This document shows positions 44,166 to 52,255 of a stretch of DNA of 64,000 bases, in pieces. Origin of the DNA: Hyphomicrobiaceae bacterium (GTDB lineage Bacteria > Pseudomonadota > Alphaproteobacteria > Rhizobiales > Hyphomicrobiaceae); contig JALHMC010000006.1 of the NCBI GenBank assembly GCA_022844225.1, positions 1 to 64,000 on the forward strand, written 5' to 3'. The notes under the pieces are model-generated. The model did no database searches and had not been told where the DNA came from. It saw only the letters and a program-made list of their open reading frames with translations. Position numbers and translations under genes: made by a program. Numbering within the stretch: position 1 is the stretch's first letter; every line of letters begins with the position of its first letter.

Positions 44166-45344
44166 TCAGGCGGCTTTGTGTGCCTGAGTGGCAGGCCTCG
44201 ACGTAGCCAAAGCCAGACGGTGGCGCGCGGCGTCCTCATAGAATGCGAGGATCCCTTCCGCCATCGCGGAGACCGAGAAGCCGCGCGACAGCGACAGCCT
44301 CAGCCGATGAGCCTGATCTCGGGCCAGGTGGGGATCGTCGAGGTGGGCGCGCATGGCGGCGGCCAGCGCGTGGGGATCGTTAGCCGCGATCAGAGGCGTA
44401 TTCGTGCCGAGCACGATCTCGCGCACGCCACCGACGTCGGTGGCAATCAGAGGCAAACCGGCGCCCGCGGCCTCCAGCGCGACATAAGGCAGGCTTTCTG
44501 CCCGCGACGGCATGACCAGGGTCCGGCCGAGGCGAAAAGCCTCACGTGCCGGCAAAACTCCGGCAAATCCGATCGAAGTGGTCAAGCCGCGCGCGGCGAC
44601 CTCCGACCGGAACGTCTCGGCATCGGGGCCGGCTCCTACGATCGCGACACGGCAGCATCGCTCAGCGACGATCTGCGCGGTCGCCTCGATCAGCAGATCG
44701 ACGCCCTTGAGCATGCGCAACTCGCCCACGAAAACAAAATCGGCCGCGTCATCGTTTGGAAAAACCGGCTGCAGTTCCTCGGGGCTGATTCCATTGTGGA
44801 TCACTCTCACCGCACATGCAGGCTCACCGACGTGGGTCGCAAACACGCGGGATGCGTAGGCGCTCTCGAAAAGAATTCCGTCCGTCTTGGTCGCAAGGTG
44901 CCTTTCGGCGGCCATGAACAGACGGCCTTTGAGGCTCCGCGGATCGTAGTGCAGGCTGCCGCCGTGAGGCGTGTAGAAAGCCGCAACAGCCAGCCCCCGA
45001 CGGCGCATGTCCGCTGCGGCCAGTCTGGCATACGCGCCGCCTTTGGCCCCATGCCCATGCAACACGTCGATCCGCATGGCCTCGGCGAGTCGGCGGGTTG
45101 CAAGCGTGGCCGTGATATCCGCAAGTCCGGCCTCGCGTGGCATGTCGAGGCGTGAAATGCCGAGCGCGAGATGGCGCTCGAGACCGGCAAGGTGCTCGGC
45201 TGTCATGGGATCGCTGGCAGAAGCATCGCAAACGAGACCCACGGCGTGGCCGCGTCGGGCTTGTTCGCGCGCAAGGTCGCGCACGTGGCGAAACAGGCCG
45301 CCGACCGGCGCTCTCAGACAATGCAGGATACGATGCTGCAACAC
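44166..45344 (-). CDS. Glycosyltransferase family 4 (GT-B fold)
   Basis: The 392-residue protein has the GT4 features: N-terminal APVGGLFRHVRDLAREQARRGHAVGLVCD, then a C-terminal donor domain with FVGELRMLKGVDLLIEAT, and the EX7E motif in PSRAESLPYVALEAAGAGLPLIATDVGGVREIV. It would add one sugar to the growing lipid-linked unit at the cytoplasmic face. A GTG at 45344 is chosen because it starts the recognisable fold and leaves 22 bases after the export lipoprotein stop; the frame extends to 45401. Donor and acceptor are unknown. Confidence 0.9.
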   Translation of the reverse strand: MLQHRILHCLRAPVGGLFRHVRDLAREQARRGHAVGLVCDASASDPMTAEHLAGLERHLALGISRLDMPREAGLADITATLATRRLAEAMRIDVLHGHGAKGGAYARLAAADMRRRGLAVAAFYTPHGGSLHYDPRSLKGRLFMAAERHLATKTDGILFESAYASRVFATHVGEPACAVRVIHNGISPEELQPVFPNDDAADFVFVGELRMLKGVDLLIEATAQIVAERCCRVAIVGAGPDAETFRSEVAARGLTTSIGFAGVLPAREAFRLGRTLVMPSRAESLPYVALEAAGAGLPLIATDVGGVREIVLGTNTPLIAANDPHALAAAMRAHLDDPHLARDQAHRLRLSLSRGFSVSAMAEGILAFYEDAARHRLALATSRPATQAHKAA

Positions 45345-45366
45345 GCGACGCCCATTGTTGGAGCGC

Positions 45367-46056
45367 TTAGAGGAAGCGCTCGTAAACGAGGAGCGTGTCA
45401 CCGGGCTGGACCACGTAGTCGTCCGGCACGTCCAGCTTCTCGACCAGCCCGTTTATACGGCGCGTGATCTGAATTTTGCGTTGATTGGCCCGTTCGGAAT
45501 AGCCACCGGCTATTGCAACAGCCGACCGGACCGTCATGCCGTTTACGTAGGGATACTGACCCGCGGTCCGGACCTCACCGAGAATGAAGAAAGGGCGATT
45601 TTGTGCGACGTCGACGGTCACCTCGGGATCCTTGACGTACTTTGTGCCAAGCCGCGCCTTGATCGCGGAGTCCAGCTGATAGGTCGTTAGTCCCCGCGCA
45701 GGAACGCGACCGATCAGCGGCATGCTGATGGCCCCCCCATGGTCGACGCCATAGAGGCGCGAAAGATTGGGCTGTCCATAGACGAATACACGCAAGCGGT
45801 CGCCGGTATCGAGCAGGTAGGGACCGTCCGTGTCGGCGACGGCTTGGGGGCCTCTGAGCGACACTGGCACGATGGTCGGCTCGCTGACGGCATGCAGCGC
45901 GATCCCCGAACCGTCCGCGGCGGGGGATGTGATCGCAGCCCATCCGTCGTGGTGCTCCTCGACGGATTGCGCCTCCGTCGCCCACTCTCCGACATGCGCG
46001 CAACCGGAGAGAAGGCTCGTGAGGCCGATGGCGGCAAGCAGGGAACGCAACGGCAT
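45367..46056 (-). CDS. Wza-like polysaccharide export lipoprotein
   Basis: The 229-residue protein begins with a lipoprotein signal (LLAAIGLTSLLSGC, lipobox Cys near 18). A Poly_export domain follows (YLLDTGDRLRVFVYGQPNLSRLYGVDHGGAISMPLIGRVPARGLT). A SLBB-like segment with GEVRTAGQYPYVNGMTVRSAVAIAGGYS is typical of Wza/KpsD/GumB channels. It is short (229 aa), lacking the long C-terminal helix domain of Wza, as in GumB. The ATG at 46056 follows GAGG. It is the first gene of the minus-strand polysaccharide unit and diverges from the Wzz-like gene. Confidence 0.92.
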   Translation of the reverse strand: MPLRSLLAAIGLTSLLSGCAHVGEWATEAQSVEEHHDGWAAITSPAADGSGIALHAVSEPTIVPVSLRGPQAVADTDGPYLLDTGDRLRVFVYGQPNLSRLYGVDHGGAISMPLIGRVPARGLTTYQLDSAIKARLGTKYVKDPEVTVDVAQNRPFFILGEVRTAGQYPYVNGMTVRSAVAIAGGYSERANQRKIQITRRINGLVEKLDVPDDYVVQPGDTLLVYERFL

Positions 46057-46202
46057 AGCTCGATCCTCGAACTTACAGGCTCGATCCGACAACTACGCTC
46101 GAGGGGTTAAGAAACATTGAGTGCCCGTGCCGAACTGACGAGCTCGAGCCGGGCTTAATGAAATCGTTACGGCCCCCTGTTCAAATCCGGAACACTTGAA
46201 AA

Positions 46203-46229
46203 GGCCCGCAACACTCTCCCAGGCGGGCC
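46203..46229 (+). promoter_or_regulatory. Hairpin in the leader of the Wzz-like gene
   Basis: GGCCCGC (46203-46209) pairs with GCGGGCC (46223-46229) across a 13-base loop, 20 bases before the ATG at 46249. It lies in the divergent gap 46057-46248. There is no T tract. It could affect translation or mark a cis element; the support is weak. Confidence 0.3.
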
Positions 46230-46248
46230 CAGTCGACCGGAAGAGCCA

Positions 46249-48501
46249 ATGCGCGCACGCCCCGTAGAGCCTCAGTACGACATCGACATCGGGTCGCTTC
46301 CGTCGGTCCTGCGCCGTCGCGCGGGCGTATTGGCGATCGCGGCGGCCGCCGTGGGTTCGCTTACGTACGGCGCGCTGCTGCTCGTGCCGTCGAAGTATTC
46401 TTCCGAAACTCAGATCCGGGTCGGGACCGCTGCTGCCGGCGACGGCGGTCGTGGCGGCGGGGCGATCGAGGCGGCCGGTCACCTCGTCGATCGTGAGGCC
46501 ATCGCCAGCCGGGTGCAGGAGTTGCGCTCCCCTGACCTCGCCAAGCGCCTCGCCAGTGAGCTGAAGCTCAACAGCCGTCCCGAGTTCAACAGCGCGCTCG
46601 ACGGCAATACGCTTCTCGGGCGGATCACCCGCATGACAGGATTCGGGGGACCGCGGCCGGGCGAGACCGAAGAGGAGCGGGTACTCGCCGCTTATTATCG
46701 CGCGCTTCAGGTGTACCAGGTGAAGGACACCCGCGTGATCAACCTGGAGTTCTCTGCCAACGACGGTGAGCTGGCGGCGCGCGCCGCGAACCGCCTGATC
46801 GAACTTTACCAGGACCTGCTGCGCCAGCGTGGCGTCACCGAAACGTCCGATACCAACGCGTGGCTGCTCCCCGAGATCGAGAAGCGCACAAGTGAACTCG
46901 CCGCTGCCGAGGCCGAGGTCGAGCGATTTCGCTCGACCGCCAATCTTTTTCGGGGCGGAAGCAGTCAATCGTCGGGACTTGCCGAGCAGCAGATCTCTGA
47001 TCTCGCAAGTGAGCTGACACGGGTCCGCGCACAACGCAGCGAGGTCGAGGCCCGTGCTCAGGCCGCGCGCGAACTCGCCGGACGGGGCGTACCGGACGCC
47101 ATCCCTGACGTTCAGAAATCACCGGTCATTCAAGGTCTGATCGCGCAACGCGTTCGCGCTGAGCGCGACCTCGCCGAGGCAGCCACGCAGCTCCTCCCGG
47201 CACATCCACGCATGAAGCAGCTGAATGCGCACGTTGCGGACATTCGTCGCCAGGTTCAGCGCGAAGCCAGTACCATTGTTGAAGGTCTTGAGCGTGAGGT
47301 GAAGGCTCTGGCCCTCCGCGAGCAGCTCCAGCAGCGCACCCTCGACGAGGCCAAGTCGAGGCTTGGCAGAGGGGCCGGCGATCGCGTCCGCCTTGCGCAG
47401 CTCGAGGACGACGCTAAGGCGAAGCGGCGTGAGCTCGATGGGCTACGGGAGCGTTACGAGTCAGGTCGTTCTCGCGGCACCTCCAAGGCTGTCCCCGTCG
47501 AGATCCAGGTCATCGCGACGGCCCGTCCATCAAGCCGGCCGTCGTCTCCGAATCGGGTGTCGATCGCGGCGCTTGCCGCTGCTGCGACGTTTGTCCTCGG
47601 CATGGTCGCCATTGCCTTCCGCGAGCTCCTCTCGGGCGGCGCACGACGGTCTTCCCCGAGGTCCAAGGGCTCGCGATTGGAGAGCGAGGCTACGGTTGGC
47701 CAGACAGTGGAGCCGACGCTGACGACGGCGGATGGCCTGCCGGTGCAAGAAGTGCGAGAGCCGGCGTCCGTGCTCGGCAGGTCTAAGACGCGGCAGGTCG
47801 AGCAGGTCCAGCCCTCAGCCCAAGAGCATCAGCTGCAAGGCGCGGTCTCGTCGGTTGTCGAGCGTTTGCTCGCCAACTCGGGTGGGCAGGACGGTTATCG
47901 TTCGATCGTCGTTGGCAAGGACAGTACGGTTGACGCGCGCCACGAGGCCACGGCCATCGCAAGAAGTATGTCGAGATCCGGACGGCGCGTGGTGCTGGTC
48001 GACTGGAGCCTTGACGGCCAGGGCATCTCTGAGGGCCTGGGTGTTGCTTCGGCTCCGGGATTTACAGAGCTGCTAACGGGTACGGCGACGTTCGATGACG
48101 TCATCCAGACGATTCCCGATGGCGACGTGCATCTCGTGCCGTGTGGTCGTGCAATGGCCGCGGGCCCAGGTGGCCTCGAGGCGAACCGGCTGAACTTGCT
48201 CCTCGATGCTTTGGATGAGGCCTATAGCGACGTCGTCATTACCGGACGTCACGATGCGATTCGAGACCTGTTCCTTGCCATAGAGGGGCGCGTCGATGCA
48301 GGCGTCCTCGTGGTTCGGGAGCCGGGCGAGCGCGACGGAACGTCGAAAGCGCTGGCGCAGCGCTTCCTGGGGTTCGATGTCACCGAGATCGACGTCATGC
48401 ACTTGGTCATCGGAGGCGAATCCGTAGCGAGCGCGAAAAGCGGTATGCGGCGAGGCATGCGGTCGATGTCAGTCAAGCAGCCGGCGGCCTCGATCGGCTG
48501 A
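46249..48501 (+). CDS. Wzz/GumC-type polysaccharide co-polymerase with a degenerate BY-kinase-like C-terminal domain
   Basis: The 750-residue protein has a first TM near 24-45. A Wzz domain with long periplasmic coiled-coil helices (about 50-430; motif SDTNAWLLPEIEKRTSELAAAEAEV) and a second TM near 435-455 follow. The C-terminal cytoplasmic part (about 545-750) has the MinD/BY-kinase fold. Its Walker A reads VVGKDSTVDARHEA instead of the usual GEGKST, and Walker A' reads VVLVDWSLDG instead of VLLIDADLRRP. There is no tyrosine cluster at the end. It is likely a Wzz-type length regulator whose kinase domain is inactive. It diverges from the export lipoprotein. Confidence 0.87.
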   Translation: MRARPVEPQYDIDIGSLPSVLRRRAGVLAIAAAAVGSLTYGALLLVPSKYSSETQIRVGTAAAGDGGRGGGAIEAAGHLVDREAIASRVQELRSPDLAKRLASELKLNSRPEFNSALDGNTLLGRITRMTGFGGPRPGETEEERVLAAYYRALQVYQVKDTRVINLEFSANDGELAARAANRLIELYQDLLRQRGVTETSDTNAWLLPEIEKRTSELAAAEAEVERFRSTANLFRGGSSQSSGLAEQQISDLASELTRVRAQRSEVEARAQAARELAGRGVPDAIPDVQKSPVIQGLIAQRVRAERDLAEAATQLLPAHPRMKQLNAHVADIRRQVQREASTIVEGLEREVKALALREQLQQRTLDEAKSRLGRGAGDRVRLAQLEDDAKAKRRELDGLRERYESGRSRGTSKAVPVEIQVIATARPSSRPSSPNRVSIAALAAAATFVLGMVAIAFRELLSGGARRSSPRSKGSRLESEATVGQTVEPTLTTADGLPVQEVREPASVLGRSKTRQVEQVQPSAQEHQLQGAVSSVVERLLANSGGQDGYRSIVVGKDSTVDARHEATAIARSMSRSGRRVVLVDWSLDGQGISEGLGVASAPGFTELLTGTATFDDVIQTIPDGDVHLVPCGRAMAAGPGGLEANRLNLLLDALDEAYSDVVITGRHDAIRDLFLAIEGRVDAGVLVVREPGERDGTSKALAQRFLGFDVTEIDVMHLVIGGESVASAKSGMRRGMRSMSVKQPAASIG

Positions 48502-48545
48502 GATTGTCCCGTCGCTGGCGATCGGTAAGGCCTCGCCAACGCAAG

Positions 48546-48573
48546 AAAGGCCGCCCATGACAGGCGGCCTTTT
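48546..48573 (+). terminator. Terminator after the Wzz-like gene
   Basis: A 10-bp perfect stem (AAAGGCCGCC, 48546-48555, with 48563-48572) has a 7-base loop, then TTTC. It is about 45 bases past the Wzz-like stop, between convergent genes. The A-rich upstream flank on the minus strand also makes it a potential bidirectional terminator for the NYN gene. Confidence 0.82.
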
Positions 48574-48601
48574 CGTCAAGCATCAAAATTCGCTCGAGAC
48601 T

Positions 48602-49396
48602 TCAGACCTGCGTCCGGCGCCGGCGCACGGTCGCCCGAACGATCGGTGCGGTCGACGTGCTGTCGTCGCCTGCCGACGTCGCGTCGGACGAGGCGCTGGC
48701 GTCTTCCAGTCTCGTCTCTAAGTCGCGCTCTTGATTGACAGGACGCTCGTTCAGAGTCGAGTCGCCGTCGACCGCGTCCGTCTCGCTTTCGCCGTGCCCC
48801 CGATCATCGTCGCCCTGGTTGCGCCGGAACCGCTCCTCGCGCTCGAAGCCGGCTGGCCGCGGTGTCCGACCCTGGCGCGCGATCTGTGCCTGCAGCGAAT
48901 CGATATCGATGAAGTGATCAGCCTGACGTCGAAGCTCGTCCGCCACCATCGCCGGCTGTGTTTCGATCGTCGAGATGACGGTCACACGCTTGCCGAGTTG
49001 CTGCAGCGCTGCGACCAGGCTGGAGAAGCTTTGCTCGCCCGAAAAGAGAATGATGTGGTCCGCTTTGTCCGCGAGGCGCATGGCATCGACCGCGAGTTCC
49101 ACATCCATGCTTGTGCGAAAGCGACGCCGCCCGGAAGAATCCGTATATCCACGTGCCGGCTTCGTGACCATCGTGTAGCCATTGTAATCGAGCCAGTCCG
49201 CGAGCGGGCGGAAGGTCGAGAACTCCTGGTCCTCCACGATCGCCGTGTAGTATAGAACGCGGATCAGGCGGCCTTGCGTCCGCAAATGCTCGAGCAACTT
49301 ACGATAGTCGATCTCGAAACCAAGGGCGCGCACGGTCGCGTGCAGGTTAGGGCCGTCGATGAAGGCGAAGGTGCGCTCGCCAGGATGAATACTCAA
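48602..49396 (-). CDS. NYN-domain protein (LabA/DUF88 family)
   Basis: The 264-residue protein has an N-terminal NYN/PIN-like nuclease domain: FAFIDGPNLHATVRALGFEIDYRKLL, with the Asp/Asn pair in DGPNL. VDVELAVDAMRLADKADHIILFSGEQSF also matches (expected metal-binding acids Asp in the MDVE and FSG-x segments). The last 90 residues are acidic/Asp-Glu-Arg-rich and probably disordered. NYN proteins include RNases such as LabA homologues. A TTG start at 49396 is proposed because GAGAGGA lies 7 bases upstream and the conserved LSIHPGER motif starts there; the frame also extends to an ATG at 49435. Confidence 0.82.
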   Translation of the reverse strand: MSIHPGERTFAFIDGPNLHATVRALGFEIDYRKLLEHLRTQGRLIRVLYYTAIVEDQEFSTFRPLADWLDYNGYTMVTKPARGYTDSSGRRRFRTSMDVELAVDAMRLADKADHIILFSGEQSFSSLVAALQQLGKRVTVISTIETQPAMVADELRRQADHFIDIDSLQAQIARQGRTPRPAGFEREERFRRNQGDDDRGHGESETDAVDGDSTLNERPVNQERDLETRLEDASASSDATSAGDDSTSTAPIVRATVRRRRTQV

Positions 49397-49441
49397 GTTT
49401 CGGTCCTCTCGTATTTGAATAGGAAAGCCGGTCATATAAGT

Positions 49442-49471
49442 GACACGTACGTGTCCGGCAAGCGCTGCCGG
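49442..49471. promoter_or_regulatory. Adjacent palindromes upstream of the NYN gene, candidate operator
   Basis: A perfect 14-base palindrome GACACGTACGTGTC (49442-49455) overlaps by one base an inverted repeat with arms CCGGCA/TGCCGG (49455-49471). They lie about 46-75 bases upstream of the NYN TTG start, close to a possible TTATAT -10 element on the minus strand. The site also lies just after the response-regulator stop, so the second arm pair might belong to a terminator. Confidence 0.4.
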
Positions 49472-49482
49472 TGGAAACTGAG

Positions 49483-49869
49483 TTACGCAAATAACGTAAG
49501 CAAACCAATGAGCCGGCGTTTTTGAATTGGCTTGCGCAGAATTGCGGCGGCGCCATCGTAGATGTTGGAAGGAAGTGCCTCGTAACCCGTTACGATTGCA
49601 AACGGAATGTTTTTTGCGATAGCATCTGCAACGAGATCGTCGGCGAAGTTGTCTGCCAGCGCGAGATCGACCAGGACGAATTGAACTGTGTTGTTTTGGA
49701 GTAGTCGCCGGGCTTCTGCGACACTACGGCAGGGACCGATTAGACGCGCCCCCTCTTCCTCCAGCATCACGCCAAGCCGTTCAGCCGCCCAGGCATCGTC
49801 CTCGGCAACCAGAACGCGAAGACCCTTGAGCGGGCCTGGTCCGTATCTGATGTCGTCAGAATGAGGCAT
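49483..49869 (-). CDS. Single-domain (receiver-only) response regulator
   Basis: The 128-residue protein is a CheY-like receiver: VLVAEDD (acid pair, about 20-26), the phospho-acceptor Asp in VLVDLALAD, Thr in AIVTGYEA and Lys in ILRKP. No output domain follows, so it probably acts as a phospho-relay or via protein contact. It is downstream of the HWE kinase on the same strand (gap about 120 bases) and upstream of the NYN gene. Pairing with that kinase is likely from context. The ATG at 49869 is chosen; a TTG at 49881 also is open. Confidence 0.84.
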   Translation of the reverse strand: MPHSDDIRYGPGPLKGLRVLVAEDDAWAAERLGVMLEEEGARLIGPCRSVAEARRLLQNNTVQFVLVDLALADNFADDLVADAIAKNIPFAIVTGYEALPSNIYDGAAAILRKPIQKRRLIGLLTLFA

Positions 49870-49989
49870 GTCTAGAGGCAAGCACCGGTCGCTGCGTCAC
49901 TGTTCGTCCCTCTGGCCGCTCTGCGAGGCAGACCAGTTGGTCTCACCTCGACGCGATCTCTATCAATAATCATCCGTCGTGATGTCACA

Positions 49990-50991
49990 CTAGGCAAGGC
50001 TTGTCCCAACGTGTGTGTTCCGGGGTGCAAGCGTCCAAGTCGAGTCTGGTGCCGGAGGAGCTTTGTCAGGGGCGCAGACAAGCAGGACATTTTCTGTTGG
50101 TGCAGTGAGCCGCCAGACCAGCCCATCGTGTCGGCCATCGAGCGACACATCCGCGCCGAGCTGATAGGCGGCCATATCGGTCAGCAGCGTGCGGCCGAAG
50201 CCGCTGGTGCCTCCAGGTTTGAAGGTCGGACCGCCTGTCTCCTCCCAGCACATGCGGAACTGACCGTCGGAGGCCGGCCCGGCCGCCTCCCAGGACAGGC
50301 GGACTTTCCCATTGTCGACGCTGAGCGCTCCATGCTTGCAGGCGTTGGTCGCGAGTTCGTGGATGGCCATCCCGATGATCCGCGCGGCCTCGGGTCTCAG
50401 CAGCAGCGCCGGCCCTTCGATCACCAGTCGCTCCCTGATGAGATCTTCGAGATGCGCGAGTTGCGACATCACCAGGGGCGCTATTTCTATGCCTTGCCAG
50501 CCATGAGCCACGAGGAGATTGTGACTGGCGGCCAAGCCGGACAATCGCTCGCCCAGCATTTCGGCGAGCTCGCCGGGCCGCGAGCGGCGTGCCGTATGCT
50601 CGGCTACCGATTGGACAACTCCCATGAGATTGCGGGTCCTGTGCCCGATCTCCTCCAACATCCGCCGTCGCATCGTCACGTCTTGGATGAAGCCGTGCCA
50701 CACGAGGCGGCCATTGCGATCGGGCACAGCGCGCGCGTTGACCTCGATCCACGCCGGCCCCCCGACGCTCGACTGCATGGCGAGTTCGAGCCGAGCCGAA
50801 CCAGGTCCAAGTTCCGATGGAGCAAGCGCCTGCAACAGGGCTTGACGGTCCGCTCCCGTCAACCGCCTGAGGAGCACGTCCGAGTCATCGAGCAACGCCT
50901 TGGAGTCGATTCCGAGCAAGCGGCCTGCCGCCGCTGAAACGAATTTGAACTCCGGTCGTCCCTCAGCCAGCCATTCGAGCGAGAACAGCAC
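49990..50991 (-). CDS. HWE-type histidine kinase catalytic part (3' half of a frameshifted gene)
   Basis: This 333-residue frame holds a PAS domain (EWLAEGRPEFKFVSAAAGRLLGIDSKALLD and the C-terminal PAC-like RNGRLVWHGFIQDVT), then the HWE dimerisation/phosphoacceptor His in EIGHRTRNLMGVVQSVAEHT. An ATPase domain with MAIHELATNACKHGALS (N box) and GFGRTLLTDMAAYQLGADV (G box) follows. The HWE family reads WE in LSWEAAG. A natural start is missing: the frame begins with GTG inside the PAS domain, because the N-terminal half is in another frame (see 50859-52010). Confidence 0.85.
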   Translation of the reverse strand: MLFSLEWLAEGRPEFKFVSAAAGRLLGIDSKALLDDSDVLLRRLTGADRQALLQALAPSELGPGSARLELAMQSSVGGPAWIEVNARAVPDRNGRLVWHGFIQDVTMRRRMLEEIGHRTRNLMGVVQSVAEHTARRSRPGELAEMLGERLSGLAASHNLLVAHGWQGIEIAPLVMSQLAHLEDLIRERLVIEGPALLLRPEAARIIGMAIHELATNACKHGALSVDNGKVRLSWEAAGPASDGQFRMCWEETGGPTFKPGGTSGFGRTLLTDMAAYQLGADVSLDGRHDGLVWRLTAPTENVLLVCAPDKAPPAPDSTWTLAPRNTHVGTSLA

Positions 50992-52010
50992 GCCGGGCGC
51001 GCCGTATCCGCGATGGCGGCAAGGCGCATCTCGCTGGCTTTCAAGCGAGCTTCGGCGCGGCGCCGGCCGGCATAGAGGGCCGAGATCGTGAGCGCCGCGA
51101 TTGAGACCGCCGAAAGCGCCACTTGCGCAGCCATGACCCGCGTTTCGATCGGCACGCGAAGATCACCGTAGCGGCCGATGCCGGACGCGGCAAAAAGCGT
51201 CATCAGACAGGCGAGGATGATGATGGCGAGTCCGGGCACGATCGGCTGTGACCTCGCCGAAAGCCAGATCAGGATAGGCAGCAGAGTCGCCCCAGGCGCT
51301 AGCGTCGCCCAAGTGCCTTCGTCGAGTCGTAGGGACAGCACATGATAGGCCATCACGGCAAAGACGAGCAGAAGTGTGATGTCGAGCGTCCAATCGTGGC
51401 CTTTGACCGGCGTCCGAGCCAGATCGATGGCGGAAACGATCAGGGGCGCCACCACGGCAATTCCGACGAAGTCGGCCGTGAACCAGCTTAGCCAGAACTC
51501 CCACCAAGGAGCCGCCGCCTCGCCAACGGTCTTGATGAGTACCACCTTGCCAACAGCGCCTGCCCCCGTCGCAACGGCGGCCGCCGCATAGAGAGCCAGC
51601 ACCCGTATCACCTCGTGGAGGTCTTCGCGGCGCTTCAGAACGAGGCCGACGAGCCAACCCACGGTGACCCCTTCGGCCGCATTGAGCGCACCCATCCCGA
51701 CCGCCAGGGTCGGACCGCGCCCGAATCCGAGGTTGAGCAGTACCGTCGCGATGAGCGTCCCGGTTGCGATGGCGCTATAGCTACGCCGTCCGAAGGCGAT
51801 GACGAGGCCGGCAGAGATCCCTGCTGCCGGACAAAAAAACGAGATCCGCGCACTGCTGTTCAACAAGGCAAGTGTCGCCCAAGCCGCCGCCCCATAGAGA
51901 ATGCCGCTTGCAAGGACCAGCAGCACCCATTCACGCCGTCCCGGCGAAGCCCAAGGTCGCCGCGGTGAACTCATTCGATACCAGCTGGCCCCGGTCGCGG
52001 AAGCGCCCAT
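50859..52010 (-). CDS. MASE1 membrane sensor part of the same histidine kinase (5' half of a frameshifted gene)
   Basis: This frame encodes a MASE1-type membrane domain with eight or more hydrophobic segments (about 15-310), including ARISFFCPAAGISAGLVIAFG and FWLSWFTADFVGIAVVAPLIV. The PAS linker ARLKASEMRLAAIADTAR follows. After the linker the frame turns into low-complexity residues and stops, whereas the expected PAS continuation lies in the neighbouring frame from about 50995. The join falls in a GCGCGC run at 50997-51002. An intact product would be about 670 residues. The ATG at 52010 follows AGGGGAC. Either the gene is broken or the assembly has an error. Confidence 0.83.
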   Translation of the reverse strand: MGASATGASWYRMSSPRRPWASPGRREWVLLVLASGILYGAAAWATLALLNSSARISFFCPAAGISAGLVIAFGRRSYSAIATGTLIATVLLNLGFGRGPTLAVGMGALNAAEGVTVGWLVGLVLKRREDLHEVIRVLALYAAAAVATGAGAVGKVVLIKTVGEAAAPWWEFWLSWFTADFVGIAVVAPLIVSAIDLARTPVKGHDWTLDITLLLVFAVMAYHVLSLRLDEGTWATLAPGATLLPILIWLSARSQPIVPGLAIIILACLMTLFAASGIGRYGDLRVPIETRVMAAQVALSAVSIAALTISALYAGRRRAEARLKASEMRLAAIADTARPACCSRSNGWLRDDRSSNSFQRRQAACSESTPRRCSMTRTCSSGG

Positions 52011-52255
52011 GCTTGTCCCCTGCCGCTCGTGAACATTAAAGCAACGAACCTCCGACGGCTGCAAGCCATGGCCAGGTGCGAATTGATGAGGTAACGGGCG
52101 CTTCAGTCCTACCCGCGTACCGCACCGTCTGGCCCCTTGAGTAGCTGCATGTTAACCGTCTGGAGTGGCCAGAGCGGCGGGAGGCCGTGAGTCGCATGTG
52201 CTTTGCATGATCTGCGCAATTGGCAGAGCATGAGACAGGACTGCTCGGAGTTTCG

